Shown in pieces: positions 14,973 to 24,413 of a stretch of 47,701 bases of DNA; the stretch's first letter is position 1; every line of letters starts with the position of its first letter. The stretch comes from a virus: positions 1 to 47,701 of the IMG/VR virus record IMGVR_UViG_3300037134_000092, one strand, 5' to 3'. The position numbers were made by a program, and so were the translations under genes. The notes under the pieces are model-generated. The model saw only the letters and a program-made list of their open reading frames with translations. It had not been told where the DNA came from and ran no database searches.

Positions 14973-15184
14973 GTGACGCTGCCTCCATGCGCCTTAGGGA
15001 TATAGCAAGAAAATCCCTAGCGAAAAAGAAGTTGGACCAAATACGGCTTCGGGGTCAGGGTGTATTCGACGTCGAGACCGTTTTTATCTCCGATCATCCT
15101 CCGGATGACCCGAGCATTGAGGCCCTGGTAGACAACTACACACCCCTCTTGCGGGGACTGGCCGAATTGTTGGAGTTGAAATGA
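14969..15184 (+). CDS. Small basic-to-acidic protein overlapping terminase
   Basis: 71 residues from ATG 14969 (ATGA overlap). A basic helix MRLRDIARKSLAKKKLDQIRLRG is followed by an acidic part and the C terminus PLLRGLAELLELK, nearly the same as that of the gene at 9695. The stop overlaps the terminase start (AAATGA). Function unknown; could be a small adaptor translated with terminase. Confidence 0.5.
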   Translation: MSDAASMRLRDIARKSLAKKKLDQIRLRGQGVFDVETVFISDHPPDDPSIEALVDNYTPLLRGLAELLELK

Positions 15185-16989
15185 GCGTCCTTGAAACACT
15201 CACCGACGATGAGCGTTACCTTTTTTCGATTCTCCAGGACCAAAGTGGTGTCGATCAGTCCGAATTCCTCTTCGTAGATCGTCAAAAACCGGACAACTGC
15301 TTCCGGGTCCGACCGTATCAGTGGGGTTGGTTCCGGTCCATGGATCCTCAACAGGTTGAATTGAGCAGTCGTACCGTGGGCAAGTCTCTCGGTATCCAGC
15401 TTCGCGCTGTGGCACACGTGCTGATTAATTTCGGCGCTGACATGGGCATAACCGCTCCTGAGCTGAACCACCTCGAACCAATCCTGCAAGCCATTGAAGA
15501 CAGGCTTCTTTCTTGTCGGCTGACAAGAGAGATGCTGCCCAAGGGGCGTTTCTCGGCTACTGGTGGTGGAACCCGTTCGATCAGTCACCATCCCTTCATG
15601 CTCTCGACGGTGCTCAACACTCGTATTCTCGGCCGGCTGCCCCAGAGGGATGGTCACGGCGTAAAAGGGCTGCACGTCAAGTGGCTGGAGCTGGACGAAG
15701 CGCAGGACTACCCCGACAGAGGCTATCGAGAACTGATTGAAACGTGTACCGGTGAGGGGACCATCTGGCGTACGCATGGCGTGTCCAGTGGTGTGGGTGG
15801 GTGGTTCTACGACATATCCAAGCAGGCCGTTGATACACCTCCTCTACGTGAGACGCCCAAGAAGAGTGATGCTGACTGGACGATTCACCGACTTGTTGCG
15901 CAGTGCCGACCTGACTGGACGGACATGGAACGTCAGGGAAAGATTGACAAGTACGGATCTCGGGATGATCCTGACTATGGACGTAACGTCTTGGGGCTAC
16001 CGGGGCCCGCAGAGAACATTATCTTTGTTCTTCGTCGACTTGTCAAGTGCACCGACGACGTCCCGGATAGTCCCTATAACCAGGACGAATACGCTCACAT
16101 TACGATACGCGATGCTGACATGCAACGAGAGGGTGTCTCCATCCTCGACTTTATTCAGCTGCCGGTATCTCACCAGGTTTACGGGAACATTTACATCGGT
16201 ATGGACGTCGGCTATGTCAACGACCCTTCCGAGATTTTGGTCTTTACCGACTACCTGCCGAGTGTTGCTGAGCTGAGGAAGTGTCGGGAGGATCACAAGG
16301 CTGTTCCCAAGCACTCGGATGGTGATGAGGCGGGGAAGCGCCGGTTCAAGTTGTTGACAAGGATCTCTCTCGTTCGTATTCCGTCGCCAGACCAGATGGA
16401 GGTCATGCTCTACCTCATCGACTTCTACAAACCCGTGGCCTTTGCCATGGACAAGACGGGCAACGGGTTGCCGTTGTACCAGGATGTTACCCGGGAGCTG
16501 GAGAACAAAGTCAACCAGACCCGGTCGGCACAGGCTCGTTATGCCCTCAGCATCATGAAGGGCTATAATTTCTCCGAAAACGTGCTGGTGGAGATAGACC
16601 CCGCTCAAGAACTTGCGCCAGGGTTGACCATAGACGAAAAAGCCGACGAGGCTGGTATCTTCCGGAAGGTCATCGAGGTGTCTACGGATGCCCTGCGAGA
16701 CCTAGTCGACAACGAACGTATGTGGTTGCCGTGGGACCGAGAGCTCATAGGGCAGTTCAACGGGCAGACCTTCCACTACTCAAAGGTCACTACTGACGCC
16801 TATGGCCGGCGCCGGCTGTTTAGTCAGGGTGACTTCCACTGTCTGGATGCAGCCCGGATGGCTGCCCTGGCTCACAAGCAGCGCCAGATTGAAGAGCTGT
16901 TGGCTACCCGTGAGGCGCCACGTAAGCCCGTCTTGGACGTTTTCCGAGTGATGCCTTCTATGAGTTCCCGTCAGGGTGCAGGTTGGTGA
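15181..16989 (+). CDS. terL: Terminase large subunit
   Basis: 602 residues. The packaging motor pumps DNA into the prohead and cuts it. ATPase domain: Walker A SSRTVGKS (62-69) and Walker B WLELDEAQD (168-176, with the usual D-E). Nuclease domain (RNase H-like): IYIGMDVG (Asp 342), VAFAMDKTG (Asp 424) and HCLDAAR (Asp 556) supply the metal-binding acids. Length is normal for siphophage TerL. Start ATG 15181 overlaps the upstream gene. Portal follows after one small gene, the usual order. Confidence 0.93.
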   Translation: MSVLETLTDDERYLFSILQDQSGVDQSEFLFVDRQKPDNCFRVRPYQWGWFRSMDPQQVELSSRTVGKSLGIQLRAVAHVLINFGADMGITAPELNHLEPILQAIEDRLLSCRLTREMLPKGRFSATGGGTRSISHHPFMLSTVLNTRILGRLPQRDGHGVKGLHVKWLELDEAQDYPDRGYRELIETCTGEGTIWRTHGVSSGVGGWFYDISKQAVDTPPLRETPKKSDADWTIHRLVAQCRPDWTDMERQGKIDKYGSRDDPDYGRNVLGLPGPAENIIFVLRRLVKCTDDVPDSPYNQDEYAHITIRDADMQREGVSILDFIQLPVSHQVYGNIYIGMDVGYVNDPSEILVFTDYLPSVAELRKCREDHKAVPKHSDGDEAGKRRFKLLTRISLVRIPSPDQMEVMLYLIDFYKPVAFAMDKTGNGLPLYQDVTRELENKVNQTRSAQARYALSIMKGYNFSENVLVEIDPAQELAPGLTIDEKADEAGIFRKVIEVSTDALRDLVDNERMWLPWDRELIGQFNGQTFHYSKVTTDAYGRRRLFSQGDFHCLDAARMAALAHKQRQIEELLATREAPRKPVLDVFRVMPSMSSRQGAGW

Positions 16990-17025
16990 CCAAGTAACAA
17001 CCCGTCGCAAGCCGATAGAACTCTT

Positions 17026-17373
17026 GTGACCCCCGACGAACCTCTTTTTGCTGCTCTTTCCGGTCTTGATCCTCAACCATCCCGCGATTGGCTGGATGCA
17101 ATGAAGGACGAGATTATGGGATATGCCACAGAATTGAAAGACCTGAATACAATGCCGTCCGATGAGGCCATGCAGTGGATATCTGCCATATCCGCCCGTG
17201 TGCACGAGATGATCATGGAAACCCTCAGGTCAGACGGCCGTCAGGCGACGAAGTGGCGTATTGATGGGTTGCTTACAACTCGTGACGAGTTGCGTTTTCA
17301 GTTCGAAGTTAGCAGCCGGCGTGTGACTTTGATGAAAATAGAGGCGGACCAACTAAGAGGCGAGGCATACTGA
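17026..17373 (+). CDS. Small helical protein between terminase and portal
   Basis: 115 residues from GTG 17026; no clear Shine-Dalgarno. Entirely helical and charged (RDWLDAMKDEIMGYATELKDL; ATKWRIDGLLTTRDELRFQFEV). Contains a PSDEAMQWISAISARVHEMIM segment resembling part of the protein at 13481. Its TGA overlaps the portal ATG. The role is unknown; position suggests packaging or portal assembly. Confidence 0.55.
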   Translation: MTPDEPLFAALSGLDPQPSRDWLDAMKDEIMGYATELKDLNTMPSDEAMQWISAISARVHEMIMETLRSDGRQATKWRIDGLLTTRDELRFQFEVSSRRVTLMKIEADQLRGEAY

Positions 17374-19391
17374 TGGCAAAGAACCAGGCTCTCATCAATG
17401 ACCCAGTTACCATTCGTCCGGTTGGTCCCGTACCTCCGATGACGGCTTCCAGCAAGCTTGGCCGGGCCATTCCCACTCGTCCTCGGACTCGCAGAGCGCC
17501 CAGGATCAAGAAGGACGCCCAGCTGACAGCCAGTTCTAACTCCGAAGACGTGGAGATTTGGCAGTCTTCTGATGGACGGATGGGGGCGGCAGTTATCAAC
17601 CGGTCTGGTATCCCTACTCGCCAAGTGTTGGGCGGACAGTTTGAAGATCCATCGGTTAAACCCCTGATGGACGCCATGGTGACGTGGACGCACAACGTGC
17701 AAGGTGGACGGGGTGGTAGGGGTCGGCAGGGCAACTTGTACGAACGAGATCTGTTTGTCGTAGAGGACTCGTTCTTTGAACAGGTGGCGGCGGCGTACAA
17801 CGCTGCTGACGATGATGTGGTGGGCGCATATCTGTCGTCCTCCGAGGCACTGGCTTTCGGTAATATCAAGATCGAATGTGACGATGAGGACGAAGAGAAC
17901 ATCTGGGAACAAATCACCGACAAGATCGACCTTTCTTCTCGTATGCGTGAGATCTGGCATGAGCTGGCTATAACGGGTCAGGCTTATATTGCTTCTTGGT
18001 ATGGGACGCAGTCTTTCAAGGTGCAGGGCAAGAATACCGGGACTGGTGTCAAGCGCAAGAAACCTTTCAACAACCTGACGGTTCCACTGGGACTTACTGT
18101 TCTGGACCCATTCAAGGTGATTGCGACTGGGAACTTCTTGTTTAATCAGGAAACTCTAGTGTATATTGCGGATCCGACAGAGAAGGACGTCATCGACTCC
18201 TGGTTGCTGGGTGATAATGCTTCTGGCGCTGACCCCATCATTCAGCGTCTGATCGTGGCCAAGTACGAACCTGACTATCGTGACCGTAAAGAGCTGGTCA
18301 ACATTGGTGGAGGTGGCTACAGCGTTGACCCCAACCGTCTGTACGTTTTGAATCCGAAGTACGTTTGGCGCCACACACTGACCCGGCCGGCTTATTCTCG
18401 GTTCGCTCCTGTTCCGATGCGTCGCATCTTTGAGCTGCTTGACCTGAAACGGCAGCTCAAGGCCGCTGACAGAGCAGCCCTTATTGGGGTGGCGCAGTTT
18501 ATTATCTTGATCACCAAGGGTACCGACAAGCATCCGGCGGACCAGTACGAGATCGATTTCTTGCAAACTCAGGCTTCCACCATGGGAGGTTCTCCTGTGT
18601 TGATCGGTGATCACCGGCTGCACGTAGAAATTATCACTCCTAAGACTGAGCATATCATTGACGAGGGTCGCTACGGAGTGCTGAACCTGGCCATCCAGGG
18701 TTCTCTCTATGGGATGTTCATGACGACCCACGCCGGCAGAGACGATAGCTTGAAGCTTGCCCGGGTGGTTGCTCGTGGATTGGAGTCTCGTCGGGACATG
18801 CAACGTATGTCGCTTATGGACAACGTGTTCACGCCAATCTACGAGTTGAATGATTCTTTGACGGCGCTGCCAAGGATGGCTTTTCACCCCAAGAGAATTG
18901 CTCTGGACTTTGACCCGTCGCTGGCCACATACCTGCTTGACCTGCGTGACCGTGGCGATTTGTCTCGTAAGTCGACCCTGGCGGAAGTGGATTACGATGA
19001 AGCTGACGAGGCTAAACTTCGCCAGATGGAGATTGCCAAGTACGACAAGTTCTTCCAGCCTCCGGTAGCTACGCTAGCTCCTGCTAACAGCACAGCTCCC
19101 AAGCCTGGAGGTCCGGCGCCTGGGTCTCCAAGTGATCCTAAAGTCGCTGGTAGGAGTCAAGGAGGCAATCATGACCATGGAGGCAACGGGGGCAAAGCCC
19201 GTGGTGCTGGTCAAGCGCCGATCAGCGGGACGCCCAAAGATGCCCACGGTGGGACCTCTACTCCTCCCGGCTCGTCCGCCGTAAAGGGGATAAGGTCTCG
19301 CCCTAGGCTGGAGAAACATGGTCAAACGTCCGAGCTTGAGGATTCTGAATCGGCCGAGCTGGAGGATTCTGAACCAGCTAACGACGACTGA
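17373..19391 (+). CDS. Portal protein
   Basis: 672 residues. The dodecameric portal forms the DNA entry vertex. The 'clip-stem-wing' region shows the usual pattern: LAITGQAYIASWY, RHTLTRPAYSRFAPVPMRRIFELLDLKRQLKAADRAAL (around 330-365), a GSPVLIGDHRLHVEIITP loop, then ALDFDPS and YDEADEAK near the end. A long low-complexity tail (Gly/Pro/His, ending in a duplicated 'LEDSE' segment) follows from about residue 570. Order terL-small gene-portal supports the call. Confidence 0.85.
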   Translation: MAKNQALINDPVTIRPVGPVPPMTASSKLGRAIPTRPRTRRAPRIKKDAQLTASSNSEDVEIWQSSDGRMGAAVINRSGIPTRQVLGGQFEDPSVKPLMDAMVTWTHNVQGGRGGRGRQGNLYERDLFVVEDSFFEQVAAAYNAADDDVVGAYLSSSEALAFGNIKIECDDEDEENIWEQITDKIDLSSRMREIWHELAITGQAYIASWYGTQSFKVQGKNTGTGVKRKKPFNNLTVPLGLTVLDPFKVIATGNFLFNQETLVYIADPTEKDVIDSWLLGDNASGADPIIQRLIVAKYEPDYRDRKELVNIGGGGYSVDPNRLYVLNPKYVWRHTLTRPAYSRFAPVPMRRIFELLDLKRQLKAADRAALIGVAQFIILITKGTDKHPADQYEIDFLQTQASTMGGSPVLIGDHRLHVEIITPKTEHIIDEGRYGVLNLAIQGSLYGMFMTTHAGRDDSLKLARVVARGLESRRDMQRMSLMDNVFTPIYELNDSLTALPRMAFHPKRIALDFDPSLATYLLDLRDRGDLSRKSTLAEVDYDEADEAKLRQMEIAKYDKFFQPPVATLAPANSTAPKPGGPAPGSPSDPKVAGRSQGGNHDHGGNGGKARGAGQAPISGTPKDAHGGTSTPPGSSAVKGIRSRPRLEKHGQTSELEDSESAELEDSEPANDD

Positions 19392-19699
19392 TGATCTTTG
19401 TCCTACCACTGGTTGTCTTCGGGGCGATGGCGTTTCAGGACGTCTTCAGCACGGCGAAGATAGAGTTGCTTGAGCAGCGTCATCCCTGGTTGGCAGGCAT
19501 GGCGGATGGTTTCGCCGATGTTGGAGGTGCTCTCTCGGTTGGTATTGGTGGGGCGTCCATTTTGCGTTACGGCTTTAGTCCAGAGACTCTTTTGATCATG
19601 CTGGCTTTATGGTCGGCGTCTGTGGTCGGGGCCCGGATTGGTTACTGGTTGACCAATCGCAACCGTATTGACACAGAGCCTCCAATTACGCTAATCTAA
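19391..19699 (+). CDS. Small membrane protein
   Basis: 102 residues from ATG 19391, overlapping the portal stop. Three hydrophobic stretches (MIFVLPLVVFGAMAF; FADVGGALSVGIGGASIL; LLIMLALWSASVVGARIGYWL) make two to three membrane helices, with a short polar C terminus. Small polytopic proteins of this kind sit near portal genes in several actinophages; role unknown, holin possible. It is followed by a different-looking region starting at the methyltransferase. Confidence 0.65.
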   Translation: MIFVLPLVVFGAMAFQDVFSTAKIELLEQRHPWLAGMADGFADVGGALSVGIGGASILRYGFSPETLLIMLALWSASVVGARIGYWLTNRNRIDTEPPITLI

Positions 19700-19750
19700 A
19701 TGGTATGCCCTGCGTAGAGGAACTTTTACGAGACAACGTCGAATGGGCAG

Positions 19751-21496
19751 ATGACTATGAGTAACATGTTGCCCATGGACCAAGACATCTTCGTGAAACG
19801 CACCGATCCCGTCTACATGGCTCATGCCTATCTCACCAAAGTCCCCCTTGCTGCGATCGAGCCGTTCATCACGCGCTTCACCGAACCTGGCGCAACCGTT
19901 GTGGACCCCTTCGCCGGCTCTGGCATGACCGGCGTCGCCGCCGCGATCCTTGGACGCTCCGCACGTCTGTTCGATATCAGTGTCCTCGGTCAGCACATCG
20001 GCCGCAACTACCTCAATGTCGTCGATCCCGACAACCTCACCAAGGCTGCTTCCAGAGCCGTCCACGAAGCCACCCAGCTTGTCGGGGACCTCTATTCAAT
20101 AAGCTGCTCCCGTTGCGCCTCTCAGGCCGCCACACTCACCAAGACCACTTGGAGCGTGGTACTGCGCTGCCCTCAATGTGAAACGCCCGTCAACTACTAC
20201 CGCGCCCTCCAAGCCGCTGCCTGGGACAAGTCCCGTACTCTCTGTTCGACTTGCCACTCGAATCTCAGCACAAAAGCGCCCCGAGTCGCGGAGGAACCCG
20301 TTCTCGACTCGATCACTTGTCCCTGCTCATCTGTTCAGATCGACCAACCCCCCGACCTGAATTGCCCCGAAGCCCCGGCACTGGATATCAGCCCCCCCTC
20401 CGTAGACATCCCTGCCGATCGTCAGATGTACCAGGCCTCAGCCTTGGGCAAGCATGGCCTCACCACCGTCGCTTCTTTTTACAGTCCTCGAAATATCGCT
20501 GTCCTAACCGCCCTCCGCCACGTAATCGGCGCCATCGATGACGAGCCGCTCCGTAACAAGCTGACCTTCGTCTTCACTTCCATCCTCACACGCGCATCGA
20601 AACGATACCAGTGGTCACACAAGCGTCCCCTCAATGCAGCCAACGCGAACTATTACGTCGCTCCTGTCTTCTACGAGTGGAACGTGTTCGATCTATTCCT
20701 TCGCAAAGTTGATGCCGCTATCAGCTCTGACCAGTGGCTTCTTGATCGCCACCTCACGGAGACCGGCACGCCGACCTTAGCCCCTGATGTCACATACAGT
20801 CTTGCTAGCGCCGATCGTCTTCCTCTCCCTGATAACAGCGTCGACTACGTATTTACCGACCCTCCCTTTGGCTCCAACCTCTTCTACGCCGACATGGCAC
20901 TGTTCCAGGAGGCCTGGCTGGGCCGCTTTACCGACCACACACTCGAAGCGGTCATCGACCGTGGCAATCGAAAGAAACGGGACGGCGACCGATACGAGCG
21001 CTTACTGACGGCTGCGCTGAACGAGTGCCGACGCGTCCTTCGCCCTGGTGGCTACATAACTATGGTCTTTGGTAACTCGTCGGGGCACGTGTGGCATCTG
21101 GTGCAACGTGCCGTCAGCGCCGCTGGCCTCACAATTGACCCCGACTCCATCGTCATCCTTAACAAGGGCCAACGCTCCGTCAAAGGTTTGGCCTCGGGCT
21201 TCGAAAATGTGGTCACTACGGACCTCATTCTCTCTATGCGACCAGCCCAACCGGCTGACCCCTCAGCTGTGCACATCCCCGCGTCCACTGAAGTCGATTC
21301 CGTCATCGCGACCCTCCTACAAACCCACCGTGCTGATACTCCCAGTCATCTCTACCTCGAACTCCTCCGACGTGGTATTGCCTCCGGCTGGGATTTGTCC
21401 GCTCTCGACCTCCGGCTAATCACAACCGCCGTCCGGGAACACGGTTGGGCTGTCAATCCCGCAACGGGTCACCTTGAGCGCAACCGTCCCTACTAG
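19751..21496 (+). CDS. DNA methyltransferase with internal zinc ribbons
   Basis: 581 residues. Residues 50-60 (VVDPFAGSGMT) are the SAM-binding motif I, and 366-373 (YVFTDPPF) the catalytic DPP(F/Y) motif IV of amino-methyltransferases (N6-A or N4-C). ECRRVLRPGGYITMVFGNS follows as the usual strand. Between the two motifs are about 300 residues with CxxC pairs (119/122 and 140/143; 165/168 and 190/192) that probably bind zinc and help target recognition. Codons are much richer in C-ending triplets (CTC, ACC, GAC, CGC) than in neighbouring head genes, suggesting transfer. It splits the portal from the maturation protease gene. A likely role is protection from restriction. Start may be 19751 or 19757. 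Confidence 0.8.
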   Translation: MTMSNMLPMDQDIFVKRTDPVYMAHAYLTKVPLAAIEPFITRFTEPGATVVDPFAGSGMTGVAAAILGRSARLFDISVLGQHIGRNYLNVVDPDNLTKAASRAVHEATQLVGDLYSISCSRCASQAATLTKTTWSVVLRCPQCETPVNYYRALQAAAWDKSRTLCSTCHSNLSTKAPRVAEEPVLDSITCPCSSVQIDQPPDLNCPEAPALDISPPSVDIPADRQMYQASALGKHGLTTVASFYSPRNIAVLTALRHVIGAIDDEPLRNKLTFVFTSILTRASKRYQWSHKRPLNAANANYYVAPVFYEWNVFDLFLRKVDAAISSDQWLLDRHLTETGTPTLAPDVTYSLASADRLPLPDNSVDYVFTDPPFGSNLFYADMALFQEAWLGRFTDHTLEAVIDRGNRKKRDGDRYERLLTAALNECRRVLRPGGYITMVFGNSSGHVWHLVQRAVSAAGLTIDPDSIVILNKGQRSVKGLASGFENVVTTDLILSMRPAQPADPSAVHIPASTEVDSVIATLLQTHRADTPSHLYLELLRRGIASGWDLSALDLRLITTAVREHGWAVNPATGHLERNRPY

Positions 21497-21751
21497 AAGC
21501 CACCGGTCCTCTGCGGAACCTGCTCAGGCCCCGTCTTGTACCGTCTACCCCGTGGGCGCTGACCAAGGCCATCCGTGGCCTGGTAGTCACCTGCCCGCTT
21601 AGGAACCCGAGGCTTGCCAAGTATCTCCCAACGAGGTTCATACCTGCCCCGTGCCGTTGCTCCTGTTAGCCGAGTTCACTCTCGGGGCCCCACGAGGCGT
21701 CACTCTGGTTTTTAGCAAGTTAGGTAGTCTGGTTGGTCGAACACATTATTG
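21497..21751. other. Gene-free stretch after the methyltransferase
   Basis: About 255 bp with no gene I can support. The methyltransferase frame stays open for 21 codons past its TAG (KPPVLCGTCSGPVLYRL...). A minus-strand frame of about 57 codons (RYEPRWEILGKPRVPKRAGD...) is open from roughly 21665 down to 21494 but has no start codon. Composition follows the methyltransferase rather than the phage, so this is probably the tail of the imported segment. TAGTCT at 21725-21730 may be a -10 for the protease gene. Confidence 0.4.
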
Positions 21752-22537
21752 ATGACCAATATCGTCCTTGAAGGTAAACGCGGCATCGTTGTCGCCTCTC
21801 AGGCCCGGGTTGTGGAAGAGGGCCGAGAACTCGCGTGGGCTGAGCCGTTTGTACGGCGGGCACCCGACGTCAAATGGTTGATCGGGAATTACGTCCAAGC
21901 ATCCACAGAAACGGCATCTCGACCAAACAGCAATGGTCATATTTTTCCGCTTGCTGATCTGCGGGACGCTGTTCAAGATATCCCCAATCGCCCGCTTAAC
22001 TACCTCCACATCCCTAACCGCCGCATCGGTTGTTTCACTGCGGCTGAGTTTGTGTGGCCCATGGGGGAACCCTCGGCAGAGGCTGCCGGCGTAGAAGAGC
22101 CGCCCATTATTGAGGTGCTAGCTGCGTTCTGGAGTTACTACGACGAGGGGCTCTGGCCTTCCATCGAGATGGCCCACAGAGACGGACGTCTATGGTTCTC
22201 CATGGAAGCTGTACCTGAGAGCTTGACATGTATGGCGGAGAGCTGTGGGAAGTCCTTTACCTATGATGGTCCTGGCAGCTTGACCTACTGTGCTCACTTG
22301 CAGAGACCACGTTCGCAAAAGACACTTCACAAGCCTCGTTTCACTGGTGGCGCCTTGATTGTTCCGCCAGTTCGTCCTGGTTGGGTTAACGCCAACATCA
22401 AGGAAGTGACTCAGTTGCTTGAACAGGACCTTCAACTGACCGATAGGTTATATAAGGAAGTAGCGGCAGAGTCGCCGCAGCTCGAAACGACTGAGATCGA
22501 AAATATCGTAACGATTTTACTTCACGCAGGAGGATGA
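21752..22537 (+). CDS. Prohead (capsid maturation) protease
   Basis: 261 residues from ATG 21752 (a TTG lies one codon earlier). NRPLNYLHIPNRRIGCF holds the candidate catalytic His region. SYYDEGLWPSIEMAHRDGRLWFSMEAVPESLTC matches the 'S-M-E' strand of phage head maturation proteases, followed by a CAESCGKSF cysteine pair and a PVRPGWVNA segment. The enzyme cleaves scaffold and capsid during maturation. Order portal-protease-scaffold-decoration-capsid is standard, ignoring the inserted methyltransferase. Confidence 0.7.
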   Translation: MTNIVLEGKRGIVVASQARVVEEGRELAWAEPFVRRAPDVKWLIGNYVQASTETASRPNSNGHIFPLADLRDAVQDIPNRPLNYLHIPNRRIGCFTAAEFVWPMGEPSAEAAGVEEPPIIEVLAAFWSYYDEGLWPSIEMAHRDGRLWFSMEAVPESLTCMAESCGKSFTYDGPGSLTYCAHLQRPRSQKTLHKPRFTGGALIVPPVRPGWVNANIKEVTQLLEQDLQLTDRLYKEVAAESPQLETTEIENIVTILLHAGG

Positions 22538-22538
22538 C

Positions 22539-23654
22539 ATGCCCTTGACTAAGCCAGAGTGGGAAAAAGCCATGGACATGGTTCAGGCTGCCCTCATTAC
22601 GGAAATTCCCGCTGACGGTGGCTGGCAGGTGAAGCCCCCTCTGCACTACACGAAGAACACCAACTCCGAGGAAATGCCCAACAACCATCCGGCCAATGCC
22701 GACACCAGCCATGACGGTGACGAACCCGGTGGGGGTACTGCCGGGGGTGGACTGACGGAAGAGATCCCTGCTGACGGTGGTTTCCAGGTGAGGGGTCCTC
22801 TGACATACACGGAGAACAAGGTATCGCAGGAAATGCCTGACGCCCATCCGGCCAAGGCGTCGATTGCTCAGCGAGCTGCTGCCATCTCTAAGGCTGCCGT
22901 CGATTTTGGTGTCGATACAGCTACAGCATGGCAGGGTGTGAAGACAAGCGGAACCGGCAACAAGGGTAAGCCTGACATTTCCGGTGACACGGCAAAAGGC
23001 TGGTCCAAGGGTAAGCCTCTACCGAGATCAAAGGCTCTCGGGAAGAGTACCGCCGCGGCCGTTCCCGCTAAGAGCAGTGTCTCGTTGGAGCCAGGTGACC
23101 CCAAGGGTCTCGCTCATTCCAACCCTACGCCACGTTCTAGCATGGCGAGCGCTTCGGATCCCACTACGGTGGGTCCTTGGGATTCTCCCCAGCTGCCTGA
23201 TGGGTCATTCTCCCTTGCTCAGCCGGGTGATGTTGCTGCCGCTGTAGGCAAGGTTCAGACAGCCGAGACGACTCTGCCCGCTAGGGCGGGGCACGTACAT
23301 TTTCAGGAAGTCAAGAACCACATCGCCAAGCGTGCCAACGTTTTGGGTGTGAGTCATCTTGTGCCCCCAGACTGGCAGCTTTCCATGGCTATGGCAGCTT
23401 CGCTGGAAATAGCTCGCAAGTTTACAGACGAAGAGCGACAGGCTTTGGCCAAGGATGGCAAGGCCATGCCAGGTGGGGGATACCCCATTAAAGATCTGGA
23501 AGATCTTGATAATGCAATACAGGCTTACGGTCGTGAACCTGAAGGTAAACGGGGTGCTCTTAAGTCTCATCTTGCTCGTCAAGCACGTGCACTGAAGGCC
23601 GGTAAGAGTGTTTTGGCACGTATTGCCGCTCTCGCTAGTATCGATTCTAAGTAA
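22539..23654 (+). CDS. Head assembly protein with internal duplication
   Basis: 371 residues, start ATG 22539 with CAGGAGG upstream. A 33-residue unit is duplicated in tandem (residues 22-54 and 75-107; both carry EIPADGG(W/F)QV and EMP--HPA-A). The disordered centre is Ser/Pro/Lys-rich. The C-terminal half has two copies of a small helical motif: HFQEVKNHIAKRANVLGVSHLVP and KDLEDLDNAIQAYGREP with SHLARQARAL. That motif is common in phage head proteases and scaffold-related proteins. Likely a scaffold partner; the exact role is inferred. Confidence 0.55.
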   Translation: MPLTKPEWEKAMDMVQAALITEIPADGGWQVKPPLHYTKNTNSEEMPNNHPANADTSHDGDEPGGGTAGGGLTEEIPADGGFQVRGPLTYTENKVSQEMPDAHPAKASIAQRAAAISKAAVDFGVDTATAWQGVKTSGTGNKGKPDISGDTAKGWSKGKPLPRSKALGKSTAAAVPAKSSVSLEPGDPKGLAHSNPTPRSSMASASDPTTVGPWDSPQLPDGSFSLAQPGDVAAAVGKVQTAETTLPARAGHVHFQEVKNHIAKRANVLGVSHLVPPDWQLSMAMAASLEIARKFTDEERQALAKDGKAMPGGGYPIKDLEDLDNAIQAYGREPEGKRGALKSHLARQARALKAGKSVLARIAALASIDSK

Positions 23655-23666
23655 GGGGATTGACCG

Positions 23667-24404
23667 ATGCCGAAGGATAAGTTAGTGAACAATGCAAAGG
23701 CGATCCATGACGTGCTGATGGCGAATATGCCTGATGACGCTGTACATGACGCTAAGACTTGCGTTGTCTGTTCCGTAGAGCCCGAAGGAGGGAAAGTGCC
23801 GGACGGTAAAACTTACACCGCCGAAGAGATGCAGGCAGCTCTGGATGTGGCGACCACGCCCCTCCTACAGGAGCTGGCCCGTTTCCAATCGGCTGAAAGT
23901 ACCGCTGCTATTGATGATGCGGTAGGAGCCGTGAGGGCAGAACTCGAAGTTCGCATTGACGAACTTCAGGCTGAACTCGATCTCACTGTCTTGGGTAAGC
24001 AAGCTGCAATTGATGAGTTTGCTAACTTCAAGGCGGACAAGGAAGCCAAGGAGAAGGAAGACGAGGACGCCAAGGGATGGGATGCTAAGAAAGCAGCTCG
24101 TACAAAGGACGCCATCGAAATCGCTTCTTTCCCTGAGGACTACGTCGCAGCGAATGCTGACCGCTGGACCGCTCTGACTGACGAGGTTTGGGAAGAGCGC
24201 AAAGCCGAGTGGGCTGCAATCGCCCCTATTTCAGGATCGGCCGATCGTCTCGGCGCCTCGATCCCCAAGACGACCGCTCTTGGTTCTCTGACAGCGGCTC
24301 GTGAGACGGGACAGACCCGTACCAACACAACCACCAAGCATCGGGCCCTTATGCACGACGTCATGTCGGGCATGCAGCAGGGCTTCGATCCCCGGTCTAT
24401 CTGA
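23667..24404 (+). CDS. Scaffolding protein
   Basis: 245 residues, highly charged and helical. After a CVVC pair (~32-35) comes KTYTAEEMQAALDVATTPLL. The coiled coil around 88-138 includes EVRIDELQAELDLTVLGKQA and the KADKEAKEKEDEDAKGWD run. A Thr/Ser-rich loop and a basic C terminus (TKHRALMHDVMSGMQQGF) complete it, as scaffold C termini bind capsid. Position directly before the decoration and capsid genes supports the call. Confidence 0.7.
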   Translation: MPKDKLVNNAKAIHDVLMANMPDDAVHDAKTCVVCSVEPEGGKVPDGKTYTAEEMQAALDVATTPLLQELARFQSAESTAAIDDAVGAVRAELEVRIDELQAELDLTVLGKQAAIDEFANFKADKEAKEKEDEDAKGWDAKKAARTKDAIEIASFPEDYVAANADRWTALTDEVWEERKAEWAAIAPISGSADRLGASIPKTTALGSLTAARETGQTRTNTTTKHRALMHDVMSGMQQGFDPRSI

Positions 24405-24413
24405 GGAGGGTAG

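Noticed and set aside
21453-21641. Minus-strand ORF of 62 codons after the methyltransferase
   Set aside because: No ribosome-binding site and Arg/Ser/Gly-rich shadow composition.
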